64,000 nt of DNA from the NCBI RefSeq assembly GCF_036053395.1, contig NZ_CP107942.1, positions 9,704,001-9,768,000 on the forward strand, written 5' to 3'. Source of the stretch: Actinoplanes sp. NBC_00393. GTDB taxonomy: Bacteria > Actinomycetota > Actinomycetes > Mycobacteriales > Micromonosporaceae. This document shows, in pieces, positions 17,615-26,211 of this stretch (positions are counted from its first letter, which is position 1; the number at the start of each line of letters is the position of its first letter). Under the pieces are notes generated by a model. The model was not told the origin of the DNA. It worked only from the letters and a program-made list of their open reading frames with translations, and did not search any database. Made by a program: the position numbers and the translations under genes.

Positions 17615-18283
17615 TTAAGTCACATTGAGGTCGGCCATCCGCCGGATCTCGGTCACCTGCTCGACGATCGTCTCATTGGCCAGTTCGGACAGTCGCTGAT
17701 CGGCTCCGCCGCGTAACACGTCGCCGGCCATCTGCCGGGCGCCCTCGTGGTGCGCGGTCATCATCGTGACGAACCGGCGGTCGAAATCGGCGCCCTTCGA
17801 GGCGGTCAGTTCAGCGATCGCCGCCTCGGTCTGCATGCCCGGCATCGTGGCGTGGTCGTGCTTCGGGTCGCTCTCCGGTTGACCGCGATCGCGCAGCCAG
17901 GAGCGCATCGCCACGATCTCGGGCTGCTGCGCGGCGCTGATCCGGCCGGCGATGCCGAGCACGCCGGGGTTCTCGGCGCGGCCGGGGGCCAGGTCGGCCA
18001 TCTGCACGGCCTGCGTGTGGTGGACGATCATCATCTGCACGTACGCCACGTCGATCGCGTTGTAGGCCGTGTCGTCGGGTGCCTGAATCTGATCAGAATC
18101 GGCCACCCTCGCTGATTCGCCGGGGCGACCGGGGATCAGCACCTGAACCTTCGAGGTGGACGGGGAGGGCGCGGCGGCGGTCGGCTGGTCGTCGCCCGTA
18201 CCCCTGCTGAGCAGGGCAATCGTGCCCGCCGCGAGGAGGGCGGCGGCCGCGGCGGCGAGGCTCAGGGCGCGTCGGCGATTCAT
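17615..18283 (-). CDS. DUF305 secreted/membrane-anchored protein
   Basis: The 222-residue product has an N-terminal hydrophobic anchor (about 6-28) and two copies of the DUF305 helical pattern: YVQMMIVHHTQAVQMADL (about 80-97) and FVTMMTAHHEGARQMAG (about 175-191). The paired M-x(3-4)-HH motifs resemble ferritin-like metal sites, and copper-rich operons often carry DUF305 genes. ATG at 18283 has GGAAAGG five bases upstream. It is transcribed away from an LVIVD-repeat gene, a pairing common in actinobacteria that suggests a shared extracellular role. Confidence 0.85.
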   Translation of the reverse strand: MNRRRALSLAAAAAALLAAGTIALLSRGTGDDQPTAAAPSPSTSKVQVLIPGRPGESARVADSDQIQAPDDTAYNAIDVAYVQMMIVHHTQAVQMADLAPGRAENPGVLGIAGRISAAQQPEIVAMRSWLRDRGQPESDPKHDHATMPGMQTEAAIAELTASKGADFDRRFVTMMTAHHEGARQMAGDVLRGGADQRLSELANETIVEQVTEIRRMADLNVT

Positions 18284-18365
18284 GAATACCTTTCCGGCCG
18301 GGTCACCCACGATCGGCCTTCGGCGACTATCGTAACGACCGACATCGCTGTCACCGGCGGTGCGT

Positions 18366-18387
18366 GCGACACGACTCGACGTGTCGC
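18366..18387. promoter_or_regulatory. 22-bp inverted repeat between divergent genes
   Basis: GCGACACG (18366-18373), six bases, then CGTGTCGC (18380-18387): a perfect 8-bp-arm palindrome in the DUF305/LVIVD intergenic region, 13 bp before the LVIVD ribosome site. It may be an operator or leader hairpin. Confidence 0.5.
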
Positions 18388-18415
18388 CGGTGGCTTCGTA
18401 GCCGGAAGGAGCTTC

Positions 18416-19846
18416 ATGAAGCACCCTGCCCCACGAGGGCGACTTAGAAGTCTGGCCTCTGTCGGTGCCGCGGCTGTTCTACTGAGCTTCCTCGTCACCG
18501 CGCCGGCTCAGGCCGGCGTCGCCGACATCCCGGGCGTCGACGAGATCGTCAGCAGCCCCAACCTGAAGTTGATCGCCAACGAGCCGAAATCCGACCTCTT
18601 CGCGGCGGAGTCCGCGTACAACAGCGACATCGCCTTCCAGGGCAAGTATGCGTACGCCGGCAACTTCCTCGGTTTCACCGTTTACGACATCAGCAACCCG
18701 AAGAACCCGGAGATCGCCAAGCAGGTGCTCTGCCCCGGTTCGCAGAACGACATCTCGGTCTACGGTGACCTGCTCTTCCTGGCCACCGACTCGATCCGCA
18801 ACGACGACTCCTGCGAGAGCGTCGCGGTGCCCAACAGCGCACCGGCCGAGACGCCGCGCTGGGAGGGCATCAAGGTCTTCGACATCAGCGACCCGCGCAA
18901 CCCGCAGTACGTGTCGGCAGTTAAGACCGACTGCGGTTCGCACACGCTGACCCTGGTTCCGGGCAAGCACCGGGACAAGTCGGTCTACGTCTACGTCTCC
19001 TCCTACAACCTCGACACCAAGGATCTGCCGAACTGCGCGCTGCCGCACGACAAGATCTCGATCGTCAAGGTTCCGCTGAGGAGCCCGGAGGCGGCCGCTC
19101 TGGTGGCCACGCCGGTGCTCTTCCCGGACGGGGGCTTCCCCGGCAGCGAGACCGGTTCGGCGACGACCGGTTGCCACGACATCACGGCCTACCCGCAGCG
19201 CGACATCGCGGCCGGCGCCTGCATGGGCGACGGTGTTCTCTTCGACATCTCGAACCCGGTGCACCCCAAGGTGATCACCACGGTCCGGGACACGGAGAAC
19301 TTCGCGTTCTGGCACTCGGCGACGTTCAACAACAACGCCACCAAGGTCGTCTTCACCGACGAGCTCGGCGGCGGCGTGGGCGCGGTCTGCAACCCCGAGA
19401 CGGGTCCGAACCGCGGGGCCGACGCGATCTACGACATCGTCGGTAAGGGCAAGAAGGCGAAGTTCGCGTTCCGCAGCTACTTCAAGATCCCGCGGGAGAA
19501 CGCGGACACCGAGAACTGCGTGGCCCACAACGGCTCGCTGATCCCGGTTGCCGGGCGGGACATCATGGTGCAGGCCTGGTACCAGGGCGGCATCTCGATC
19601 TGGGACTTCACCAACTCCCGCAAGCCGGTCGAGATCGCGTACTGGGAGCGGGGACCGATCAGCCTGGAGCGTTCGATCCTGGCGGGTTCCTGGTCGGCGT
19701 ACTGGTACAACGGCCACATCTACTCGAACGACATCCAGAAGGGTCTGGACGTCCTCGAGGTCAGCGACCGCCGGATCGACCGGGCCGAGCGGAAGCGCAC
19801 CTGGCAGTTCAACGCGCAGACCCAGGACGACTTCCGTCGCTGGTGA
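18416..19846 (+). CDS. Secreted LVIVD-repeat beta-propeller protein
   Basis: This 476-residue exported protein has a signal peptide (cleavage near APAQA, residue 34) and LVIVD-type repeats seen as FTVYDISNPKNPEIAKQV, IKVFDISDPRNPQYVSAV, VLFDISNPVHPKVITTV and ISIWDFTNSRKPVEIAYW. The family is predicted to form a beta-propeller on the cell surface; no enzymatic residues are known. GGAAGGAG (18401-18408) lies 7 nt before the ATG. Several Cys pairs could form disulfides. The DUF305 gene is the divergent neighbour. Confidence 0.85.
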   Translation: MKHPAPRGRLRSLASVGAAAVLLSFLVTAPAQAGVADIPGVDEIVSSPNLKLIANEPKSDLFAAESAYNSDIAFQGKYAYAGNFLGFTVYDISNPKNPEIAKQVLCPGSQNDISVYGDLLFLATDSIRNDDSCESVAVPNSAPAETPRWEGIKVFDISDPRNPQYVSAVKTDCGSHTLTLVPGKHRDKSVYVYVSSYNLDTKDLPNCALPHDKISIVKVPLRSPEAAALVATPVLFPDGGFPGSETGSATTGCHDITAYPQRDIAAGACMGDGVLFDISNPVHPKVITTVRDTENFAFWHSATFNNNATKVVFTDELGGGVGAVCNPETGPNRGADAIYDIVGKGKKAKFAFRSYFKIPRENADTENCVAHNGSLIPVAGRDIMVQAWYQGGISIWDFTNSRKPVEIAYWERGPISLERSILAGSWSAYWYNGHIYSNDIQKGLDVLEVSDRRIDRAERKRTWQFNAQTQDDFRRW

Positions 19847-19866
19847 TCTGAGCTGAGCAACAGCGA

Positions 19867-19900
19867 GGCGGGTCCGGCCGGTCAGCCGGCCGGATCCGCC
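19867..19900. terminator. Bidirectional hairpin terminator
   Basis: A 15-bp stem (19867-19881 with 19886-19900, one G-T pair) and tetraloop lie between the LVIVD gene and the PucR-type gene, covering the latter's last codons. Confidence 0.7.
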
Positions 19901-21063
19901 GAGCGTGCCCAGGTCCGCAGCGCCCACCACCAGCGCACCGTCTCCAGCACCGTGAGCTGCGCCTCGGCCGCGCCGAACTCGGTCAGCTCCCGCAGCCGGC
20001 GCAACCGGTATCGCACGGTGTTCGGATGCAGGTGCAGCGACTCAGCGGTCCGGTCCAGCCGCTGCCCGCGATCGAGATATGCCAGGGCGGTCCCGACCAG
20101 GTCGCGGTGGAACTCGTCGGCCGGATCGAGCCGGGCGAGCAGCTCGTCACGCAGAAAGCCGGCCAGCATCGGCTGCCCGGCCAGCGCACTCTCGCCGGCC
20201 AGGCGCACCACGCTGTGCGCCCCGGACAGACCCAGGTCGCGAGCCGCGAGCAGCGCGGTCCGGGCGAGGGTGTGCGCCTCCGCAGCCTGATTCAGGGGTA
20301 CGGGCGGAGTGCTCACGATCAACGCCGGCGCCGCCGCCCCGAACCCGGGCAGCCGCGGCGTCACCCCGCTGAGCCGTCCGCCGACCGGGGCCAGCACCCC
20401 GCCGCAGCGCGCGAACGCCTGCTCGAGCTCCCGTACCCCGGCCGGATCGGCGGCATCCGAGACCACGCAGTGATACCGGCCGTCCGCGTCGAGCCCGAAC
20501 TGCCCCGGATCGCCGCCGCCACCGTCCTGGCCGAACAGCAGCCCACGAAGGAACCGGATCCGGGCCGCCCGGCGGTCGATGTCGAGGTGCCGCTCGGCCG
20601 TCCGGTAACCGTCCAGGACGTGCCGTTCCAGCGCGTTGCCGTACCGGTCGAGGCGGAGCAGGCCGTGCAGCAGCACGTCGTCCGGCAACCCTGCGGTCCG
20701 GCCGCGGACGATGGCGATCTCCAGGATCCGGCTGCGTCCCGCGTGCGCCCCGGAGAGCAGCGCAGCCACCGGGATGCCGAGCGCCGCGCCCTCCGCACCG
20801 AACCGCAGCGCCTCGCTGAAGTCGTCGTCGCCGTCCTCGCCGGCTCGCAGGAACGCGTGGCAGCCCGCCTGGATCAGCGCCGCGACGTGGCGCCGGCTCT
20901 CCTCGAGCGGCAGCCGGGCCGCCTCCGGTGACTGTGCCCGGGCGGCCGCGACCACGTCATCGACCAGCCGCGCGTCCGCCGCCAGGCCATGCACCAGCGC
21001 CGCGAGCGCCCGGGACGTGGTGGTCGCCGCTCGCGGGGCCGTGGCCGCCGCTTCGTGATCCAT
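19882..21063 (-). CDS. PucR-type transcriptional regulator
   Basis: This 393-residue cytosolic regulator has an N-terminal helical sensor-like part, a middle GGDEF-like fold without catalytic residues as seen in CdaR/PucR proteins, and a C-terminal HTH_30 domain with the typical AYLDRGQRLDRTAESLHLHP followed by NTVRYRLRRL. Family members control purine, amino-acid or fatty-acid genes. It lies 39 bp downstream of the cyclase gene in the same direction. A 16-bp inverted repeat lies 2 bp before its start and could mediate autoregulation. Confidence 0.88.
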   Translation of the reverse strand: MDHEAAATAPRAATTTSRALAALVHGLAADARLVDDVVAAARAQSPEAARLPLEESRRHVAALIQAGCHAFLRAGEDGDDDFSEALRFGAEGAALGIPVAALLSGAHAGRSRILEIAIVRGRTAGLPDDVLLHGLLRLDRYGNALERHVLDGYRTAERHLDIDRRAARIRFLRGLLFGQDGGGGDPGQFGLDADGRYHCVVSDAADPAGVRELEQAFARCGGVLAPVGGRLSGVTPRLPGFGAAAPALIVSTPPVPLNQAAEAHTLARTALLAARDLGLSGAHSVVRLAGESALAGQPMLAGFLRDELLARLDPADEFHRDLVGTALAYLDRGQRLDRTAESLHLHPNTVRYRLRRLRELTEFGAAEAQLTVLETVRWWWALRTWARSADPAG

Positions 21064-21065
21064 GG

Positions 21066-21081
21066 GTTACCGCAAGGTAAC
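21066..21081 (-). promoter_or_regulatory. Inverted repeat GTTACC-gcaa-GGTAAC
   Basis: The perfect 6-bp arms (21066-21071 and 21076-21081) sit between the cyclase stop and the PucR-type start. The position fits an operator for the regulator itself. Confidence 0.5.
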
Positions 21082-21102
21082 AGCCGCGGACATCGATGGG
21101 AA

Positions 21103-22935
21103 TCACGCGTCTGCGGGCTGTTGCTGTTCCCGTCGCTCGGCCCTGCGCTGGTTCTTCCTCCGGTACATCGCGGCGTCCGCCTGTCGCAGCAGATCATCGC
21201 CGTCGCCCGGCTCACCGGCCGAGACCCCGATGCTGGCCCCGACGGTGAGCCAGGTCTGCCCGATCATCATCGGCTCGGCCAGCACCGCGGCGATCTGCTC
21301 GGCGAGCTGCCCCGACTCCGTCACGCCGGTGCCGGGCAGCAGAACGGCGAACTCGTCACCACCCAGCCGGGCCGCCACCTCGCCGCGGCCGAGCAGCCCG
21401 GTGAGCCGCTCCGCGACCGTACGCAATACCTGGTCCCCGGCATGGTGACCGTGCCGGTCGTTGATCTCCTTGAAGCCGTCCAGGTCGATCAGCAGCATGC
21501 CGACCGCGCCGGTCGCCTCGGTCAGCCGCCGGTGCAGCAGCACCCGGTTGCCGAGCCCGGTCAGCGCGTCGTGGGTGGCCTGCCGCTCCAGCTCGTCGTT
21601 CAGGGCACGGGCCTCGGTGGCGTCCCGCGCGTTCAGGACCACGCCGCGGACGCTCGGGTTGTGCCGCAGGTCGGTGCTGACGATGTCCATCCACCGGTAC
21701 GAGCCGTCGGCGTGCCGCCACCGCACCTGCATGGTGATGCCGGTTCCCGGGTGAGCGGCGAGTCGCCGCTCGAGCACGCTGACCCGCGGCACGTCGTCCG
21801 GATGCGTACGCGCGTGCAGCACCTGACCCACCAGGTCCTCGGCCGGGATGCCCAGCACCCGCTGGGCCGCCGGGCTGGCGTAACTGACCGTGCTGCTGCC
21901 GTCGATGACCAGGGTCAGGTCGGAGGTGTGCTGCACCAGCGCGCGGAACCGCTCGCTCTGCTCGTCGATCTGGCTGAGCAGCCGCTCGTTGTCCCGCAGC
22001 GCGGCGACCTGGCGGCCGAGCACCAGGGCGGTGATCGCCGCGGTGCCGATCGCGACACCCCAGACCCGCAGGTCGATCATCCCGTCGCGGAGCGAGACGA
22101 CGAGCAGCACCTGGGTCGCGATCACCGCGAGGTACGGCATCCGGCTCGACCGCCGGCCGAGCATCGCGTTCTGCCGCTCGGCCAGGCGCCGGACCTGGGA
22201 CTGCTGCAGCCGCAGGCTGAACGCGGTGAGCACGCACGGCAGCAGCTGCACCACGGTCATCAGGCCGGGCCCCGGGTCGCCGAGCAGCCCGGTCGTGACC
22301 GGCGCGGCCAGCGCGGTGCCCGCCACCCCGAAGCTCGCCAGCACCCCGGCTGTCCGGGTGAACGGCGCCGTCCCACTGAGAATCAACTTGAGCAGGCCGA
22401 ACGTGATGAGCAGCATGACCACCGCGGTCGCCGAGGCGGCCCATCGGTCGGCCGCCTGCCTGCCGCTGAGCTCGGTCGCCAGCAGGAAGTACCAGAGGAA
22501 GACCGCGACGGCGGTGAGCACGGTCGCCGCGTCGAACCAGAGTCGCAGACGCTGCCGCCCGACGCCGACGAGCGGGTGCCGCAGCGTCGCCGCGACCACG
22601 GTCGCCATGCCGACCACCACGAAGGCGGTCTGGACCAGGCTGATCCGGGTCGAGCCGGGCTGGGCGAGCATCAGCACGGTCTGGTACGTGTCACCGACCG
22701 CACAGGAGGCACAGGCGAGCAGCACCACCCGCCAGAACCGGCGTCCGTCCGCGGTCATCTCCGCGTGGGTCGCCAGCCGCCAGGCGAAGTACGCCATTGC
22801 GATGTCGATGCCGGCCTGCAGGACCCACGGCGTGACGGCGCCGCCGGGCCCGAGGAGGAACCAGGGCGCCAGCAGCACGCCGAGCGCCACGAGCGCCAGC
22901 AGGACGGGGTCCTTGGCTTCCGCTCGCATCCGCAT
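21103..22935 (-). CDS. Membrane PAS-GGDEF diguanylate cyclase
   Basis: This roughly 610-residue protein has about nine membrane helices in the first 300 residues, then a PAS domain (FRALVQHTSDLTLVIDGSST) and a C-terminal GGDEF domain with the intact signature ARLGGDEFAVLLPG, so it should make c-di-GMP from two GTP. No RxxD inhibitory site can be confirmed by eye and no EAL domain follows. ATG at 22935 has GGGGG 5 nt before it; ATG at 22947 is an in-frame alternative. The PucR-type gene follows 39 bp downstream. Confidence 0.88.
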   Translation of the reverse strand: MRMRAEAKDPVLLALVALGVLLAPWFLLGPGGAVTPWVLQAGIDIAMAYFAWRLATHAEMTADGRRFWRVVLLACASCAVGDTYQTVLMLAQPGSTRISLVQTAFVVVGMATVVAATLRHPLVGVGRQRLRLWFDAATVLTAVAVFLWYFLLATELSGRQAADRWAASATAVVMLLITFGLLKLILSGTAPFTRTAGVLASFGVAGTALAAPVTTGLLGDPGPGLMTVVQLLPCVLTAFSLRLQQSQVRRLAERQNAMLGRRSSRMPYLAVIATQVLLVVSLRDGMIDLRVWGVAIGTAAITALVLGRQVAALRDNERLLSQIDEQSERFRALVQHTSDLTLVIDGSSTVSYASPAAQRVLGIPAEDLVGQVLHARTHPDDVPRVSVLERRLAAHPGTGITMQVRWRHADGSYRWMDIVSTDLRHNPSVRGVVLNARDATEARALNDELERQATHDALTGLGNRVLLHRRLTEATGAVGMLLIDLDGFKEINDRHGHHAGDQVLRTVAERLTGLLGRGEVAARLGGDEFAVLLPGTGVTESGQLAEQIAAVLAEPMMIGQTWLTVGASIGVSAGEPGDGDDLLRQADAAMYRRKNQRRAERREQQQPADA

Positions 22936-23079
22936 GACGGCCCCCATCGGCGGCGCGGGTGCCGAGGTGAGAAAAGGCTTGGCCGCGTGCCGCGAGAGTT
23001 ATCCGATACACGAACTCAATGGCCGCCTCCAACGGGTGACGCTCGCGCGCGGCGAACAGGCGTTTTAGGGGTTTATGCG

Positions 23080-23085
23080 TAGTTT
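23080..23085 (+). promoter_or_regulatory. -10 box TAGTTT of a leaderless gene
   Basis: TAGTTT lies exactly 7 nt before the ATG at 23093, which favours that start over the ATG at 23075. Confidence 0.5.
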
Positions 23086-23092
23086 TGTAGCC

Positions 23093-23389
23093 ATGGAGAA
23101 GACCGCTGGGCGCACCTCGGTGCTGCGGTCTTTCCCCGTTCTCCTGGCGTTGCTCCTCGCCCTCCTCGGCGCGCCGGTCCAGGCCACGGCCTCGGTCCCG
23201 GGACAGTCCGCCGGACCCGTCGTCAGCAGCGTCATCAGCGACGACGCAGCACCACGGGCGGCTTCGGCTGAGGTTTCGGACGCTGTCACGCGTACCCCGG
23301 AAAGCCACATCCCGGACCTCACGCGTGCCCTCCGCACCCAGCTCTTCGCCGGCGTCGCCGGCTCCCGCGCTCCTCCTTCCGCAGCCTGA
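23093..23389 (+). CDS. Small secreted protein of unknown function
   Basis: This 98-residue product opens with a clear signal peptide (basic head, then a Leu/Ala-rich core around residues 12-27, Ala-x-Ala near 30). The mature part is short, Ala/Ser-rich and without known motifs. The leaderless start at 23093 is supported by TAGTTT. It precedes a membrane coiled-coil gene by 68 bp in the same direction, so they may be one transcript. No family is recognised. Confidence 0.55.
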   Translation: MEKTAGRTSVLRSFPVLLALLLALLGAPVQATASVPGQSAGPVVSSVISDDAAPRAASAEVSDAVTRTPESHIPDLTRALRTQLFAGVAGSRAPPSAA

Positions 23390-23457
23390 CCTGCGGGCGG
23401 CGCCCTCGCCGTCCCGGGTCCCCGTGCGCCCATACCTGCGGAACCGAGGACATCGCC

Positions 23458-24246
23458 ATGAACATGCTTGCCGAAATGCTGCTGACCGAGCCCGCCCCGG
23501 TGGCCATCTGGGTCGTCCTGATGCTGCTCACCCTGCCCGCCCTGGTGGTGCTCGCCAGCCCGCACGGTGTGCGCAACCCGCGCCTCGCCCTGATCGAGAC
23601 GGTGACCTTCCTGCGCAAGCGCGAGGAGCGCCGGGAGCAGGAGCGCGCCCGGCGCCGCCAGGAGGCGGCGCAGGCGGTGCGTTACGCCGAGGAGATCCAG
23701 GTGGCGGCCGACCAGGCGGGGTACGCGGTGCAGCGCTGGCAGGGCCACTGGGAGGCGGCCGCCGAGCAGGTCGACGCGACCTGGCAGGCCTGGCAGGACG
23801 CCGAGGCGCGCTGGGCCCGCAGCCAGGCCACAGCGGCCTTCGGCACGCCGTTCACAGCCCAGAACCCGGCGGAGTACGCGGACCGCGAGCGCTTCCTGCA
23901 CCGGGCCGTCCACGCCGCCGCCGACCGTGGCGAACTGCCTGCCGACGCCGTCGCCGACGCGCTGAGCGGCCGGGGCGGATGGGATGCCCGGCTGCACCCC
24001 GTCGAGCAGGAGCTGGCCCTTCACCGGGCGAGCCGCGCCCACCTGCAGTCGCTGCACCGCGACGCGGTCGCGGCCGAGCGCGCGGCCTGGCACGACGCCC
24101 AGCTGGCCCGGCGCAGCCGCGACAGCCTCCGCCGCGAGGCCACCATCGCCGAAGCCCGCGCCGCAGTGGCCCGGCACCTGCTCCCGCCGGCCACCACAGC
24201 CGAGCCGGAAGGCATCCGCCGTTCAGCCCTCGCCGGCGCCGCCTGA
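23458..24246 (+). CDS. Membrane protein with long helical/coiled-coil tail
   Basis: The 262-residue product has one membrane helix (about residues 13-35) and then a long charged region rich in Glu, Arg, Gln and Ala (about 50-110 and 180-235) that should form helices or coiled coil; Trp residues recur in WQGHW and WQAWQDAEARW. A GAGGA site precedes the ATG. I do not recognise the family. A structural or polar scaffold role is possible but unproven. Confidence 0.6.
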   Translation: MNMLAEMLLTEPAPVAIWVVLMLLTLPALVVLASPHGVRNPRLALIETVTFLRKREERREQERARRRQEAAQAVRYAEEIQVAADQAGYAVQRWQGHWEAAAEQVDATWQAWQDAEARWARSQATAAFGTPFTAQNPAEYADRERFLHRAVHAAADRGELPADAVADALSGRGGWDARLHPVEQELALHRASRAHLQSLHRDAVAAERAAWHDAQLARRSRDSLRREATIAEARAAVARHLLPPATTAEPEGIRRSALAGAA

Positions 24247-24596
24247 TCGCCTGTCGCCGGCCTTTCACCTGCGGGGTGCGGCATCTGAACTTCCAGGTCG
24301 CGGGCCGTACACCGGCCGTCGCGCCCGGCTGAGAGCCGGTGCGGCACCGAAACGGCCGATCAGCCGCCGGTGATCAATAGCGGCCAGATCCACTTCCGGG
24401 CCGCTCCCAGCCGACCGTCGCGGGCGGCCGCACGAACCTGGCCGGCCATGATCGTTCGACTTCACAGCCGGTAGCGCCTTGTCCGCTGATGGTCACTGCC
24501 GCCTGCGGCACCGCTGCCCGCTGGGTGCGCTCGGTGAGCCGGGACGCCCCAAAAGAGTGATGCCCTTGAACGTCCTGCATGTTCTTCGAAGGTGGG

Positions 24597-24690
24597 CAGC
24601 ATCCAAACGGGTGGTCTCGTGGAACTCCAAAAGCCCTGCTGGATCGCCGGCAAAAGATGCTCGCCGGTTTCTTCGCGCATTCGGCTGGAA
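24597..24690 (-). pseudogene. Fragment of a DUF5753 (XRE-type) regulator
   Basis: On the minus strand a short frame reads ASFAGDPAGLLEFHETTRLD, matching HLFLGGPAALLEFRETTHLD of the intact regulator at 25-26 kb. The DNA (about 24600-24668) is also near-identical to 25262-25331 over roughly 68 bases. Only this C-terminal piece survives, with no HTH domain and no continuing frame. It is therefore the remnant of a second copy. The surrounding gap 24247-24860 holds no other gene that I can support. Confidence 0.7.
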
Positions 24691-24715
24691 TGCGAATGGC
24701 CGGAAACGCGTATCG

Positions 24716-24741
24716 GCCCTGCCGCGCTTCGGCGGCAGGGC
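24716..24741 (-). terminator. Hairpin in the remnant region
   Basis: GCCCTGCCGC (24716-24725) pairs perfectly with GCGGCAGGGC (24732-24741). Read on the minus strand it lies downstream of the DUF397 gene. Confidence 0.55.
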
Positions 24742-24756
24742 GTGGGGTGAGTGTCC

Positions 24757-24780
24757 GGCGTCCCCCGAATGAGGGACGCC
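24757..24780 (-). terminator. Second hairpin downstream of the DUF397 gene
   Basis: GGCGTCCC (24757-24764) pairs with GGGACGCC (24773-24780) across an 8-nt loop, 80 bp past the DUF397 stop. Confidence 0.5.
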
Positions 24781-24860
24781 GCAACACCCGTCAAGTCGCA
24801 CATCGCGGAAGTAGACCTTGTCTCCGGGGCTTCCATCGGTGCGCGCCTATCGCTAGGCTC

Positions 24861-25073
24861 TCACGTGATATCGAATTCGCCGTCCTTGGCAGAGTCCACG
24901 AAGGCGGTCCACTCCGCCGGCGTGAACATGAGAGCTGGGCCCGTCCGGTTCTTGCTGTCACGGACGGCGATTCCCTGGTCGAGGAATGCGACCTCGACAC
25001 AGTTGCTACCACCGCTACCGTTACTGCGACTGCCCTTTTTCCAGACGGCACCGTCAAGTTGGTGCGCGAGCAA
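24861..25073 (-). CDS. DUF397 protein (partner of XRE regulator)
   Basis: This 70-residue small acidic protein has the DUF397 pattern: a WKKGSRSNGSGGSNCVEVAF strand region, then IAVRDSKNRTGPALMFTPAE and WTAFVDSAKDG. The TTG at 25073 is chosen because GGGAGG (25082-25087) is 8 nt away; the GTG at 25082 overlaps that site. It lies 40 bp after the XRE/DUF5753 gene. Such pairs, many copies per streptomycete genome, control development or antibiotics (WhiJ-like), with the DUF397 protein acting as partner or antagonist. Confidence 0.85.
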   Translation of the reverse strand: MLAHQLDGAVWKKGSRSNGSGGSNCVEVAFLDQGIAVRDSKNRTGPALMFTPAEWTAFVDSAKDGEFDIT

Positions 25074-25113
25074 CTCAAGCACCTCCCTTCGATCTGAGAA
25101 TCCTTCGGGAGTG

Positions 25114-25962
25114 CTACGCGACGAGCAGGTCCTCGATCATCTTTATGGTGGTCCGATGGTCGAGCGCCTTGGCGCTCATTCGCTCGAACTCCTGCCGGTA
25201 CCGGGCAACCTCGTTTGGTTGCTCTTCGTAATAGTCTCCCGCAATGCCTTCGAGGTAGACAACATCCAAATGGGTGGTCTCGCGGAACTCCAAAAGTGCT
25301 GCTGGACCGCCTAGGAACAGATGTTCGCCGGCACTGAACGGCATGATCTGCAGCGTTACATTCGGTAACTTAGCCGCTTCGATCAAATGCTCTAGTTGCC
25401 CCGTCATCACGTCCTCGCCGCCGATGACGCGGCGCACCACGGACTCGTCGATGATGGCGGAGAGCTCCAGCGGCCGGTCCCCACCGAGCCGGCTCTGCCT
25501 GGTCAGGCGCAATGCGACGCGCCTGTCGATGTGATGGTCGGAGTCGGAGGCGCGACCGGTCTTGATCAGAGCGCGCATGTACGCCTCGGTCTGCAGCAGC
25601 CCCGGCACGAGGATCGGTTCCCAGGTCCGCATGGACGAGGCGGCGGCCTCCAGCCCCACGAAGTTCCCCGGCCGCAGGATGTCGCGGTAGTCGGTCCACC
25701 AGGTGCGCTCGCGGGACAGCCGGGCCAGCTCCACCATCGCCTCGCGATAGCCCTGATCCCGCACGTTGTAGAGAGTGAGCAGGTCCCTGACGTCCCGCGG
25801 GGTGACAGCGACCCGCGCCGTCTCGATCCGGGTGACCTTGGCAGCGTGCCACTCGAAATGCCGGGAGACGTCCTGCTGGGTGAGCCCGGCAGCCTCACGG
25901 CATCGTTTGAGCTCCGCGCCCAGCCGGCGGCGTCGCAGCGTCGGACCCTCGATATCGGACAC
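25114..25962 (-). CDS. XRE-family HTH regulator with DUF5753 domain
   Basis: This 282-residue protein has an N-terminal helix-turn-helix (LGAELKRCREAAGLTQQDVS, about residues 14-60) and a C-terminal DUF5753 domain (from about 100), with the typical EPILVPGLLQTEAYMRAL and LPNVTLQIMPFSAGEH. It starts with GTG at 25962, AGGGAG five to six bases upstream. It is co-transcribed with the DUF397 gene and divergent from the GPP34 gene; the AAGAAGT palindrome between them may be its operator. Confidence 0.92.
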   Translation of the reverse strand: MSDIEGPTLRRRRLGAELKRCREAAGLTQQDVSRHFEWHAAKVTRIETARVAVTPRDVRDLLTLYNVRDQGYREAMVELARLSRERTWWTDYRDILRPGNFVGLEAAASSMRTWEPILVPGLLQTEAYMRALIKTGRASDSDHHIDRRVALRLTRQSRLGGDRPLELSAIIDESVVRRVIGGEDVMTGQLEHLIEAAKLPNVTLQIMPFSAGEHLFLGGPAALLEFRETTHLDVVYLEGIAGDYYEEQPNEVARYRQEFERMSAKALDHRTTIKMIEDLLVA

Positions 25963-26084
25963 CTGGACTCCCTACGGTCCTGATGCAGTCGATATTACGA
26001 CCGATTCTTCACGATCCCGGTCTCCCCATTCATGATCGTGCTTCCCATGATCGCAAATCGGGTGGTGAGCTGCGGGGCCTGAAT

Positions 26085-26103
26085 AAGAAGTCTAGTACTT
26101 CTT
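26085..26103. promoter_or_regulatory. 19-bp palindrome AAGAAGT-5-ACTTCTT
   Basis: Perfect 7-bp arms (26085-26091 and 26097-26103) around CTAGT, in the AT-rich 250-bp gap between the divergent XRE and GPP34 genes. Shape and place fit an operator. Confidence 0.55.
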
Positions 26104-26211
26104 GTATTGACCTTGCTGTTGGGTACATGATGCTGCGGACATCGAGTTCTGTCTTGTTTCCTACATTTGGAAAAATGATCATTGAACTGGCGTCTAAGGG
26201 GCGTGGGCGGA

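Noticed and set aside
24861..25962. Toxin-antitoxin pair formed by the DUF397 and XRE genes
   Set aside because: The DUF397 protein has no toxin motif; the pair fits the known WhiJ-like regulator/partner type better.
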